Source: Bacteroidales bacterium
GTDB taxonomy: Bacteria > Bacteroidota > Bacteroidia > Bacteroidales > Marinilabiliaceae
Direction: 5' to 3'
Assembly: GCA_017960905.1 (NCBI GenBank)
Contig: JAGCYH010000032.1
Coordinates: forward strand, 1 to 54,268
DNA: 54,268 bases
Under the pieces are notes generated by a model that did not search any database, was not told the origin of the DNA, and saw only the letters and a list, made by a program, of their open reading frames with translations. Positions within the stretch are counted from its first letter, which is position 1. Each line of letters opens with the position of its first letter. This document shows, in pieces, positions 28,843 to 37,531 of this stretch. A program made the translations under genes and the position numbers.

Positions 28843-30258
28843 ATGACAAAGAGTTTTATACATCGCGATTTCATACTTACAAACGCTACAGCGGCCAAAC
28901 TGTACCACGAGCATGCCGAGCGGCTGCCGATAATTGACTATCACTGCCATCTCGACCCACGGACAGTGGCCGAAAACAAACGGTTTGAGTCGATAGCGCA
29001 GATTTGGCTAGCCGGCGACCACTACAAGTGGCGCGCAGAGCGCGCCAACGGCATTGGCGAGCGTTACATCACAGGAAACGCTTCGGATTGGGAGAAATTT
29101 GAAAAATGGGCGCAAACAGTGCCATATACTTTCCGCAATCCGCTCTACCACTGGACACATCTGGAGCTGAAAACAGCATTCGGCATAGATAAGCTGCTTA
29201 ATCCGCTGACGGCGCGTGAGATATATGACGAGTGCAACGATAAGATAAAAAACGACCCGAAATTCACTCCGCAAGGGCTTATGGAGTTCTACAATGTGGA
29301 GGTCGTGTGCACTACCGACGATCCTGCCGACTCGCTTGAATATCACATACAGCTGCGCGACAGCGCAGCTAAAGTCAGAATGTTACCCACGTGGCGCCCC
29401 GACCGCGCTATGGCTGTGGAAAACCCGACGGCATTCGGCCTGTATGTCGAAAAGCTGTCGGACGTGTCGGGCGTGCGGATAGCCACGTTTGCCGATTTTG
29501 TTGACGCATTGCAACGCCGTCACGATTTCTTTGCATCTGTGGGGTGCCGCTTGTCGGACCACGGCTTCGGCGAGTTCTTCGCCGAAGACTACACTGATGC
29601 GGAGATAAATGCTATTTTTGCTAAGGTGCTCAGTGGTAAAGCGCTTACTGATAGCGAGATATCTAAGTTTAAAAGCGCTATGTTGTTCATTGGCGCTTGC
29701 CAAGATGCCGACGCCGGTTGGACTCAGCAGTTCCACTTTGGCGTTATTCGCAACAACAATAGTAAAATGTTCAGCACCATAGGTGCTGACACGGGTTTCG
29801 ACTCGATAGGCGAGTTCCTGACGGCGCAGAAATGCGCCAAATTCCTCGACCGCCTCAATTCGGCCGGCAAATTGGCCAAAACAATTCTCTACAACCTCAA
29901 TCCGAACGCCAACGAGGTTGTCGCCACAATGGCCGGCAACTTTCAGGACGGCATTACGCCAGGCAAGATACAATTTGGTGCGGCGTGGTGGTTCCTCGAC
30001 CAGAAAGACGGTATGCAGAAACAGATCAATGCGTTGTCGGTTCTTGGCCTGCTTAGCCGTTTCGTTGGCATGCTTACCGATTCGCGTTCGTTCTTGTCGT
30101 ATCCGCGACACGAGTATTTCCGCCGCACTCTGTGCGACATCGTTGGCCGCGACATAGAGAACGGCGAGATACCTTACAGCGGTTACGAAGCCGAACGTGT
30201 CAATCAGATGATTGAGGACATTTGCTATAACAATGCGCGAAACTATTTTAATTTTTGA
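28843..30258 (+). CDS. uxaC: Glucuronate/galacturonate isomerase
   Basis: 471 residues, typical of UxaC (amidohydrolase-like barrel). The start contains IIDYHCHLDPRTVAENKRF, with metal-binding His-x-His, and the C-terminal part has the family's AWWFLDQKDGM and LTDSRSFLSYPRHEYFRR. It converts D-galacturonate to D-tagaturonate (and glucuronate to fructuronate) in the cytoplasm. First gene of the uronate operon; kdgK follows after 35 bp. Perfect hairpins are at 29029-29047, 29565-29587 and 29771-29789. Confidence 0.97.
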   Translation: MTKSFIHRDFILTNATAAKLYHEHAERLPIIDYHCHLDPRTVAENKRFESIAQIWLAGDHYKWRAERANGIGERYITGNASDWEKFEKWAQTVPYTFRNPLYHWTHLELKTAFGIDKLLNPLTAREIYDECNDKIKNDPKFTPQGLMEFYNVEVVCTTDDPADSLEYHIQLRDSAAKVRMLPTWRPDRAMAVENPTAFGLYVEKLSDVSGVRIATFADFVDALQRRHDFFASVGCRLSDHGFGEFFAEDYTDAEINAIFAKVLSGKALTDSEISKFKSAMLFIGACQDADAGWTQQFHFGVIRNNNSKMFSTIGADTGFDSIGEFLTAQKCAKFLDRLNSAGKLAKTILYNLNPNANEVVATMAGNFQDGITPGKIQFGAAWWFLDQKDGMQKQINALSVLGLLSRFVGMLTDSRSFLSYPRHEYFRRTLCDIVGRDIENGEIPYSGYEAERVNQMIEDICYNNARNYFNF

Positions 30259-30293
30259 CAATAAATAATTGATAATCAGAAATATATAACAAC

Positions 30294-31316
30294 ATGGCAA
30301 GAATCATAACATTCGGCGAACTGATGCTTCGCATCTCGCCAATAGGCAACAACCGTTTCATTCAATCTGAAACATTCAACCTGACGCCTGGTGGCGGCGA
30401 GGCCAATGTGGCTATCAGCTGCGCCAACTACGGCCACGATGTGTGTTTCGTCACTAAACTGCCGAAACACGAAATAGGGCAGATAGCAGTCAACGCTATG
30501 CGTCGCTATGGCGTTGATACAAAATACATTACGCGTGGCGGCGACCGCATAGGCCTCTACTATGCCGAGACGGGCGCAGCAATGCGACCGTCGAAGGTTA
30601 TTTACGATCGTGCGCATTCGGCCATTGCCGATGCGCTGCCCGAAGACTTTGATTTTGACGCAATTATGAAAGGTGCCGACTGGTTCCACTGGTCGGGAAT
30701 TACGCCCGCCATATCGGATCGAGCTGCCGAACTGACACGTTTAGCGTGCGAAGCCGCTAAACGTCAGAATGTTACGATTTCGGTCGACCTTAATTTCCGC
30801 AAAAAACTCTGGACTTCGGAAAAGGCCATAAGCATTATGCGCCCGTTGATGAAATATGTCGATGTGTGCATTGGAAATGAGGAAGATGCCGAGCTTTGTC
30901 TCGGCTTCAAACCCGATGCCGACGTAGAGGGCGGACAGACCGATGCGGCAGGCTACGAGGGCATTTTCCGCCAGATGATGAAAGAATTCGGCTTCAAATA
31001 CGTCGTTTCTACGCTTCGCGAATCGTTCAGTGCTTCTCATAATGGCTGGAAAGCGCTGATTTACAACGGAAAAGAGTTCTACGAGAGCAAACGTTACGAC
31101 ATACTGCCTATCATCGACCGTGTTGGCGGTGGCGATTCGTTCTCGGGCGGTCTGATACACGGATTGCTTACGAAACAGACTCAAGGTGAGGCACTTGAGT
31201 TCGCTGTGGCAGCCTCGGCTTTGAAACATACCATCAACGGTGACTTCAATCTTGTGAGTGAAGCCGAAGTTGAAAGTCTGGCCGGTGGCAACGCCAACGG
31301 CCGCGTGCAACGATAG
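30294..31316 (+). CDS. kdgK: 2-keto-3-deoxygluconate kinase (PfkB family)
   Basis: 340 residues. PfkB motif 1 is present as TPGGGEANVAISCANYG, and the ATP-site/catalytic motif 2 as DRVGGGDSFSGGLIHGL with the catalytic Asp. It phosphorylates 2-keto-3-deoxygluconate to KDPG, the fourth cytoplasmic step of the Ashwell pathway. kdgA is next. A bulged stem of at least 10 bp lies at 30737-30764. A paralogue occurs at 53152. Confidence 0.94.
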   Translation: MARIITFGELMLRISPIGNNRFIQSETFNLTPGGGEANVAISCANYGHDVCFVTKLPKHEIGQIAVNAMRRYGVDTKYITRGGDRIGLYYAETGAAMRPSKVIYDRAHSAIADALPEDFDFDAIMKGADWFHWSGITPAISDRAAELTRLACEAAKRQNVTISVDLNFRKKLWTSEKAISIMRPLMKYVDVCIGNEEDAELCLGFKPDADVEGGQTDAAGYEGIFRQMMKEFGFKYVVSTLRESFSASHNGWKALIYNGKEFYESKRYDILPIIDRVGGGDSFSGGLIHGLLTKQTQGEALEFAVAASALKHTINGDFNLVSEAEVESLAGGNANGRVQR

Positions 31317-31354
31317 TTTTTATTCAAGTATAAATTATTGATAATAAGAATATT

Positions 31355-32026
31355 ATGGCAAAATTTGATAAATTGGCAGTTCTTGACAAAATAGGCAAGA
31401 CAGGCATGGTTCCGGTGTTTTACAACGGTGACTTGGATATTTGCAAAAAAGTGGTGAAAGCTTGCTACGAGGGCGGAGTACGCGCATTTGAGTTTACCAA
31501 TCGCGGCGATTTCGCTCACGAGATATTCGGCGAGTTGGTCAAATGGGCCGCTAAAGAGTGCCCAGAGCTGGCTCTGGGCATTGGCTCGGTGGTTGATGCG
31601 CCTACAGCAGCCCTCTACATACAACTGGGTGCCAACTTCGTTGTCGGTCCGCTTTTCAACGCCGACATAGCGCCGGTCTGCAACCGCCGTCTTGTCCCGT
31701 ACTGTCCGGGTTGTGGCACGGTGAGTGAGATAGGCAAAGCGCAGGAGCTCGGCTGCGACCTCACGAAGCTTTTCCCTGGCGACGTTTATGGTCCAAACAT
31801 GGTCAAAGGTCTGAAAGCGCCTATGCCATGGTCAAAAATAATGGTTACGGGCGGCGTGGCGCCCGAAAAAGAAAACCTCGAGAAATGGTTCGCTGCCGGT
31901 GTGTTCTGCGTTGGAATGGGCTCTAAACTCTTCCCGAAGGACAAAATCGCTGCCAACGACTGGGCGTATGTTACCGACAAATGTCGCGAATGTCTTGAAA
32001 TAATTAAGAATGCACGTGCTAAATAG
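31355..32026 (+). CDS. kdgA: KDPG/KHG aldolase
   Basis: 223 residues, class I aldolase barrel. Lys of the Schiff base is probably in the [20 protein letters not shown] to [17 protein letters not shown] region, and FEFTNRGDF is a substrate-site strand. It splits KDPG to pyruvate and glyceraldehyde 3-phosphate, ending the uronate route. Bacteroidetes versions are usually annotated as bifunctional 4-hydroxy-2-oxoglutarate aldolases. A perfect 10-bp hairpin with a 2-nt loop lies at 31559-31580. Confidence 0.94.
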   Translation: MAKFDKLAVLDKIGKTGMVPVFYNGDLDICKKVVKACYEGGVRAFEFTNRGDFAHEIFGELVKWAAKECPELALGIGSVVDAPTAALYIQLGANFVVGPLFNADIAPVCNRRLVPYCPGCGTVSEIGKAQELGCDLTKLFPGDVYGPNMVKGLKAPMPWSKIMVTGGVAPEKENLEKWFAAGVFCVGMGSKLFPKDKIAANDWAYVTDKCRECLEIIKNARAK

Positions 32027-32060
32027 CAGATATTGAGTTAAATACATAAAAAACACTATT

Positions 32061-33002
32061 ATGAATAAACTGACAAAAACAGCCCTGTTGTGCGTCGGAT
32101 TGTTGCTTTCAGCAACAATCATGGCCGACGACAACGTTAAACAGATAAACCCTGAGTTTTTCAGCGAAGAGCAAACCGCTGATTATCTGGCCGATAGCGA
32201 GTATATTGAAAATTGGGGAACGTTCGATGTGCAATCGCGCCTTCGCAAAAAAGAGTACACTATCGACGATGTCAGAAACTTTGTCAAGCGACAGGCCTGC
32301 CCATGGAGCGAAGATGCTATAAAGGCTGTTCAGAACGAAATAGATTTTCTGAACAAAAAAATCGTCTCGAATGGTTATAAGTTGCCGCTGCCCGAAAAAG
32401 TGCCGTTTATGCTTACCACAATGATAGAGGAGGGCGATTGTGTGGCCTACACTCGCAAGGACGGCATTGCCATCCGAAGCAGAAGCGTTCTGAGCAGCGC
32501 TACGGCAACTCTCGTGGCGCACGAGCTGTTTCATGTGCTTACGCGCAACAATCCGGATTTCAAGGCTGAGATCTACAAACTTATTGGTTTTGAAATACTT
32601 GAAAAAGACATTACCGTTCCCGACTCGTTTAAGAATATGATGATTTCGAACCCCGACGTAGAGCGCCATAACTCTTGCGCTACGTTTACAATCGACGGCA
32701 AAGCCGTCGATTGCGCCATGTTTATCTATTCCGACAGAGAGTGGACCGGACGTACGTTTTTCGACTATCTGAATATTGGTCTGTTGGAAATCGATAAAAA
32801 GAACTGCACGCTCATTCTTAAAGACGGTAAGCCCGTAATACACAAAGTGTCTGACGCTGAGGACTTTTACGAAAAAGTTGGTTTCGGTACCGACTATATT
32901 ATCGACCCCGAAGAGATTCTGGCCGACAACTTTGCCGATGTGCTTTGCGGGTATACCGACAGCAAGCTGACACAGGCCATACACCAATTGTTGCAGAAAT
33001 AG
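32061..33002 (+). CDS. Secreted putative zinc metallopeptidase (HExxH) inside the uronate operon
   Basis: 313 residues with a signal peptide (cleavage near MADD). ATLVAHELFHVLTR contains H154-E-L-F-H158, and DPEEILADNFADVL (Glu284/Glu285) could give the third zinc ligand and helix, as in gluzincins. I do not recognise the family beyond that. It sits between kdgA (34 bp) and exuT (17 bp) on the same strand, so it is co-transcribed with sugar catabolism genes although nothing in its sequence points to a sugar substrate. It could be a pseudo-enzyme or a processing protease of surface proteins. An 11-bp perfect hairpin is at 32689-32713 and a 10-bp one in the signal-peptide codons at 32098-32120. 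Confidence 0.8.
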   Translation: MNKLTKTALLCVGLLLSATIMADDNVKQINPEFFSEEQTADYLADSEYIENWGTFDVQSRLRKKEYTIDDVRNFVKRQACPWSEDAIKAVQNEIDFLNKKIVSNGYKLPLPEKVPFMLTTMIEEGDCVAYTRKDGIAIRSRSVLSSATATLVAHELFHVLTRNNPDFKAEIYKLIGFEILEKDITVPDSFKNMMISNPDVERHNSCATFTIDGKAVDCAMFIYSDREWTGRTFFDYLNIGLLEIDKKNCTLILKDGKPVIHKVSDAEDFYEKVGFGTDYIIDPEEILADNFADVLCGYTDSKLTQAIHQLLQK

Positions 33003-33019
33003 ACTAAAAAAACAGCACT

Positions 33020-34471
33020 ATGGCAAATCAGAAAACAGTCATGACGAATTTTCGTTGGGTGATATGCGCCCTTCTGTTCGTGGCTACGACGGTCAATTAT
33101 CTTGACCGTCAGGTACTTTCGCTAACTTGGAAAGACTTTATTGCGGTTGATTTCCATTGGGACGACGACGATTATGGTAATATAACTGCTGTATTCTCAA
33201 TATTTTACGCGATAATTTCGCTCTTCGCCGGCAAGTTTATCGACTGGATGGGCACCAAAAAAGGGTACATCTGGGCAATTATCATTTGGTCGTTGGGCGC
33301 TTGCCTTCACGCCGTTTGCGGATGGGCGACCATGAAAATGACCGGCATTTCTGACGTAGAATCTCTGCGTGCCGTGCAAGCAGGAACTGAAATAGCGCTA
33401 ACCATCTCAACCATAAGCGTTTGGCTGTTTTTGGCGTGTAGAATCATTCTTGCCACTGGCGAGTCGGGCAACTTCCCGGCTGCCATAAAGGTAACTGCTG
33501 AGTATTTCCCTAAAAAAGACCGCGCCTACGCTACGTCTATTTTCAACGCCGGAGCTTCGGTGGGTGCGTTGGTTGCCCCGTTGTCTATTCCGCTGTTAGC
33601 CAAGTATATGGGTTGGGAAATGTCGTTCATAATTATAGGTGCGCTGGGCTTTGTTTGGGCTGGCGCTTGGCAGTTCCTCTATTCTAAACCGAACAAAAAC
33701 CGTTTTGTCAACAAAGCGGAGCTCGACTATATTGAATCGGACAAAGAAACCGCTGAGCCTCAGAAACTTACAACTGAAACCGAAGAAGGTCCGAAATTCT
33801 CCATTGCCGACTGTTTCAAATACCGCCAGACTTGGGCGTTTATCGTTGGCAAGTTTATGACCGACGGCGTTTGGTGGTTTTTCCTCTTTTGGGCGCCTAC
33901 CTATTTCTCTGAACTCGGTTACCCGATGACCACCGGCATGGGGCAGTTGCTCGTTTTTATACTCTATCTTATTGTAACAGTGGTATCTATCTTTGGCGGA
34001 TACCTGCCGAAACTCTTTGTCGAAAAACGCGGAATGCACCCATACGCTGGTCGTATGCGTGCAATGTTGATATTTGCATTTTTGCCCATTTTCGCAATGT
34101 TTGCGCAGCCTTTGGCTGGATATTCGGTTTGGTTTCCGTGCATAATAATCGGTCTTGCCGGTGCGGGACATCAGGCTTGGTCGGCAAATCTCTATTCCAC
34201 CATCGGCGATATGTTCCCTAAATCGGCCATCGCAACTATCACTGGTATAGGCACTTTGTTTGGCGGATTATGCTCGTTTGCCATCAACAAATGCTCGGGA
34301 ATGTTGTTTAAATATGCCGGCGAACAAGGCGATGCGTTCACTTTCTTTGGCGTAACAGCCAAGCCCGCCGCATATATGATGGTGTTCTGTTATTGCGCGG
34401 TGGCTTACCTTGCCGCTTGGTGCATTATGAAGAATCTGGTGCCGAAATACAAACCTATTGTAGTCCGATAA
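33020..34471 (+). CDS. exuT: Hexuronate MFS transporter
   Basis: 483 residues with about twelve transmembrane segments. The ExuT/anion-cation-symporter signature is visible: NYLDRQVLSLTWKDF in helix 1 and the loop-2 motif FAGKFIDWMGTKKGY. It should import galacturonate and glucuronate with protons across the inner membrane. Slightly long for the family because of an extra stretch near residues 100-125. It lies between the peptidase-like gene and the LacI regulator. A 9-bp perfect hairpin is at 33088-33110. Confidence 0.93.
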   Translation: MANQKTVMTNFRWVICALLFVATTVNYLDRQVLSLTWKDFIAVDFHWDDDDYGNITAVFSIFYAIISLFAGKFIDWMGTKKGYIWAIIIWSLGACLHAVCGWATMKMTGISDVESLRAVQAGTEIALTISTISVWLFLACRIILATGESGNFPAAIKVTAEYFPKKDRAYATSIFNAGASVGALVAPLSIPLLAKYMGWEMSFIIIGALGFVWAGAWQFLYSKPNKNRFVNKAELDYIESDKETAEPQKLTTETEEGPKFSIADCFKYRQTWAFIVGKFMTDGVWWFFLFWAPTYFSELGYPMTTGMGQLLVFILYLIVTVVSIFGGYLPKLFVEKRGMHPYAGRMRAMLIFAFLPIFAMFAQPLAGYSVWFPCIIIGLAGAGHQAWSANLYSTIGDMFPKSAIATITGIGTLFGGLCSFAINKCSGMLFKYAGEQGDAFTFFGVTAKPAAYMMVFCYCAVAYLAAWCIMKNLVPKYKPIVVR

Positions 34472-34492
34472 AACGCTTTTAATCAATATTTT

Positions 34493-35551
34493 ATGCAAAC
34501 CGAACACGTAACCATAAAAGATTTGGCAAAAGCGGCTCAAGTATCGATAGGAACCGTCGACCGCGTGCTTCACAATAGGGGAGAGGTGGCCGAACAGACG
34601 CGCCGTAAGATTCTGCAGTTGGCCGAAAAGATGAACTATAAGCCAAATCTGCTCGCGCGAGCGCTGACGTTACGTAAAGCACTGAATATCATCGCGTTTC
34701 TGCCTTCGGCTGAAGACGGGAATTTCTATTGGAAAAGTCACCGCGTGGGAATCGTTTCGCAGGCAAAGCGTATTGAGCAGTATCAGTTTAACGTCGAAAT
34801 TGTCGATTTTGAATTGTTCGACGTTGCTGATTTTTGCGCTAAAGCGCAAAAAATCAGCAACATGCAGCCCGATGGCGTTATCTTCGCGCCCATTTTCAAA
34901 AAAGAATCGTTGCTCTTCGCCCGTCAGCTCGACGAGCTCAACATACCGTACGCCTTCATCGACACTTACATCGACGGTACCAACAGCATCGGTTTCGTTG
35001 GCGAAGACGCCTTCCAGAGTGGCCGTGTGGCTGCCAGCATCATCGATTTCGGTTTGGCGCCCGAGAAGGACATTCTGATAGTAAATTTGGCAAAAGACAT
35101 TGGTAATACTCAGCATTTAATCACTCGTAATCAGGGATTTATGAGCTTTTTCATGGACAAGGGCAAAAACCGGGGAATGAAAATTAGCATTGAGATACCT
35201 TCGTCGGCCGAAAACGTTGTAAAAGAGAAACTTGACACAGTTTTGCAGTCGAATCCGAACATCGGCGCTGTATGGGTCTCGGGTGCGAAGTCGTATGTGG
35301 TGGCGCGGTATTTAGAAAATGCCGACCGCCGCGACATTCTTTTGGTCGGCTACGACGTTTACAATGAGAATGTCGAGTGCCTGAAACGTGGTTACATCAG
35401 CTATCTCATTGCGCAACAGCCGACAGAGCAGGGCGAAAAAGCCGTAGCTATGATGTTCGGCTTCCTGTCGGACAATGTCCGACAGCAATCGCAAGAGTAT
35501 CAGAAAGTTGAGATTGTTAATTCGGAAAATGTAAAATTTTATTCAGAATAA
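34493..35551 (+). CDS. LacI-family transcriptional regulator of the uronate operon
   Basis: 352 residues. The N-terminal helix-turn-helix (TIKDLAKAAQVSIGTVDRVLHNRGEV, about residues 7-32) and hinge (ARALTLRKA) precede a periplasmic-binding-protein-like sensor domain. The effector is probably a uronate or pathway intermediate. The gene is inside the operon, 3 bp before the YhcH-family gene, which suggests autoregulation through the sites at 28.7-28.8 kb. Its coding sequence holds one of the longest hairpins in the window (34823-34861) and another at 35465-35485. Confidence 0.93.
   Translation: MQTEHVTIKDLAKAAQVSIGTVDRVLHNRGEVAEQTRRKILQLAEKMNYKPNLLARALTLRKALNIIAFLPSAEDGNFYWKSHRVGIVSQAKRIEQYQFNVEIVDFELFDVADFCAKAQKISNMQPDGVIFAPIFKKESLLFARQLDELNIPYAFIDTYIDGTNSIGFVGEDAFQSGRVAASIIDFGLAPEKDILIVNLAKDIGNTQHLITRNQGFMSFFMDKGKNRGMKISIEIPSSAENVVKEKLDTVLQSNPNIGAVWVSGAKSYVVARYLENADRRDILLVGYDVYNENVECLKRGYISYLIAQQPTEQGEKAVAMMFGFLSDNVRQQSQEYQKVEIVNSENVKFYSE
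34823..34861 (+). repeat. Long coding hairpin in the LacI-family gene
   Basis: 18 base pairs with one bulged A: GTTGCTGA (34823-34830) pairs with TCAGCAAC (34854-34861), and TTTTTGCGCT (34831-34840) with AGCGCAAAAA (34843-34852), around a 2-nt loop. It encodes VADFCAKAQKISN without interruption. Confidence 0.9.
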
Positions 35552-35554
35552 AAA

Positions 35555-36028
35555 ATGGCTATAATTGGTTCTGTTGCCACGCTCGAAAAACAAGCGGACA
35601 GCAAGTACAGCAAGGTGTTCGAATACATCAGAAACACCGACCACAGCGCAGTTTTCGCGACTATTGCCGCTGGCGCAACGAAAACCGTGGAAATAGATGG
35701 CAAAAATATTTTTGCCATCTATCAGACTAATCTGACGAAGCCCCACGACAAGGCGCGCCTCGAAGGGCACCGTAAATATGCCGATGTGCAGTATGTTGTT
35801 GATGGTCAGGAATTTATAGGCTTTTCGCCGATAGAAAACATAGCTGCCGAACCCGATTACGATGAAGCAAAGGATATTTTTTTCTGCGATTCGCAGAAAA
35901 AAATGTCGCAACTGCTTGTGTCAGAGGGCGAAGCTGTCATTCTCGAACCGTCGGACCTTCACGCGCCGTGCATTATGGTAGGCGAACCGAAACCAGTAAA
36001 AAAGATTGTTTTCAAAGTTAAAATATAA
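35555..36028 (+). CDS. YhcH/YjgK/YiaL-family protein
   Basis: 157 residues, a cupin-like beta-sandwich family. Typical stretches are LEGHRKYADVQYVVDGQEFIGF and LEPSDLHAPCIMVGEP. Relatives are found in sialate, uronate and other sugar operons and are thought to act as anomerases or isomerase-like proteins; the exact reaction here is unknown. Between the LacI regulator and uxaB. It carries a 30-nt perfect palindrome (35693-35722) and a 13-bp hairpin (35876-35904). Confidence 0.9.
   Translation: MAIIGSVATLEKQADSKYSKVFEYIRNTDHSAVFATIAAGATKTVEIDGKNIFAIYQTNLTKPHDKARLEGHRKYADVQYVVDGQEFIGFSPIENIAAEPDYDEAKDIFFCDSQKKMSQLLVSEGEAVILEPSDLHAPCIMVGEPKPVKKIVFKVKI
35693..35722. repeat. 30-nt perfect palindrome inside the YhcH-family gene
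   Basis: 15-nt arms beginning ATAGATGGC and meeting in an AT-rich centre (AAAAATATTTTT), with no mismatch and no loop. It encodes IDGKNIFAIY and is wholly coding. Confidence 0.92.
35876..35904. repeat. 13-bp coding hairpin in the YhcH-family gene
   Basis: Arms ATTTTTTTCTGCG (35876-35888) and CGCAGAAAAAAAT (35892-35904) around ATT. Confidence 0.9.
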
Positions 36029-36046
36029 CCATTTAATTAGTTGATT

Positions 36047-37525
36047 ATGAAATCGTTAAATAAGCGAACCGCTCCCAAGAGCAGCGCACCGGAACGCATA
36101 ATCCAATTTGGCGAAGGAAATTTCCTTCGCGCTTTTGTCGATTGGATTATCTACAACATGAACCAGAAAACCGACTTCAATTCGAGCGTTGTCGTCGTGC
36201 AGCCCATCGAGAAGGGTATGGTCGATTGGCTCAACGGCCAGGATTGTCTCTATCACGTCAATCTTCAGGGACGACTTAATGGCAAGGCAGTCAATGAGTT
36301 GACGCGTATCGACGTTATCAGTCGAGCTATAAATCCGTACAGCCAGAATCCGGCATTTCTGGCGCTCGCCGAGCAGCCAGAAATACGTTTCGTCATTTCG
36401 AACACTACAGAGGCCGGCATCGCTTTCGACCCGTCGTGCAAGCTGGCTGACAAGCCTGCTGCCTCGTATCCGGGCAAGCTGACGCAACTGCTCTATCACC
36501 GTTTCAAAACGTTCAATGGTGACCCCAAAAAAGGCCTGATCATAATGCCTTGCGAGCTGATTTTCCTCAACGGACATCATCTCAAAGAGTGTATCTATCA
36601 GTATATTGAACTTTGGAAAAATGACTTTGGCGCTGATTATCAGCGTTTTAAAAATTGGTTTACCAAATACAATTACGTTTGCGCCACGCTTGTCGACCGC
36701 ATTGTGCCTGGCTTCCCGCGCAAAGACATTGCGCGGATACAGAAGCAGATTTGCTATGCCGACAACCTCGTTGTGCAAGCCGAGATATTCCACCTTTGGG
36801 TTATCGAAAAGCCTGAAAACATGTCGATTGCGGCTCTGCGGAAAGAATTTCCAGCAGAGAAGGCCGGATTGCACGTGCTCATTGCCGAGTCGGAAAAACC
36901 GTACCACGAGCGCAAAGTAACGCTGCTCAACGGCCCGCACACTGTTCTTTCGCCTGTGGCGTTCCTGAGCGGAATCAACATCGTGCGCGACGCTTGCAAC
37001 GACAAAGTCATTGGCCGGTACATACATAAGGTTCAGTTTGAGGAACTTATGCAAACTCTCAACCTGCCAATGAGCGAACTGCAACAGTTCGCTGCCGATG
37101 TGCTCGACCGTTTCAACAACCCTTACGTCGACCATCAGGTTACGAGCATCATGCTCAACTCGTTCCCGAAATTCCAAACTCGCGACCTGCCCGGACTGAA
37201 GACTTATCTCGAACGCAAAGGCGAACTACCACGCGGCATTGTGCTCGGTTTGGCGGCCATAATCACCTATTACAAAGGCGGTAAGCGCGCCGACGGCACT
37301 GAAATAGTGCCTAACGACGCGCCCGAAATAATGCAACTGCTCAAAGACCTTTGGGCAACGGGCGACACTCGTAAGGTGGCTACTGGCGTCTTGGGTGCTG
37401 CCGACCTCATTTGGAAGGAACACGGCGACCTGAACACCATTCCGGGACTTACCGACATGGTTACCTACTTCCTGAATCAAATACAGGAAAAAGGTATGCT
37501 AAAGGCCGTTCAATCAATTCTTTAG
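36047..37525 (+). CDS. uxaB: Tagaturonate reductase (altronate oxidoreductase)
   Basis: 492 residues from ATG 36047; an in-frame TTG at 36041 is not needed. It belongs to the mannitol-dehydrogenase family with an N-terminal Rossmann domain beginning RIIQFGEGNFLRAFVDW, and the catalytic Lys region near LLNGPHTVLSPVAFLSG. It reduces tagaturonate to altronate with NADH. Followed by uxaA after 6 bp. A 20-nt perfect palindrome lies at 36111-36130 over the nucleotide-binding codons. Confidence 0.95.
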   Translation: MKSLNKRTAPKSSAPERIIQFGEGNFLRAFVDWIIYNMNQKTDFNSSVVVVQPIEKGMVDWLNGQDCLYHVNLQGRLNGKAVNELTRIDVISRAINPYSQNPAFLALAEQPEIRFVISNTTEAGIAFDPSCKLADKPAASYPGKLTQLLYHRFKTFNGDPKKGLIIMPCELIFLNGHHLKECIYQYIELWKNDFGADYQRFKNWFTKYNYVCATLVDRIVPGFPRKDIARIQKQICYADNLVVQAEIFHLWVIEKPENMSIAALRKEFPAEKAGLHVLIAESEKPYHERKVTLLNGPHTVLSPVAFLSGINIVRDACNDKVIGRYIHKVQFEELMQTLNLPMSELQQFAADVLDRFNNPYVDHQVTSIMLNSFPKFQTRDLPGLKTYLERKGELPRGIVLGLAAIITYYKGGKRADGTEIVPNDAPEIMQLLKDLWATGDTRKVATGVLGAADLIWKEHGDLNTIPGLTDMVTYFLNQIQEKGMLKAVQSIL

Positions 37526-37531
37526 ACGAAA

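Noticed and set aside
30741..31310. Antisense frames in kdgK, kdgA and exuT as overlapping genes
   Set aside because: They follow the codon pattern of the plus-strand genes and have no independent promoter or domain.
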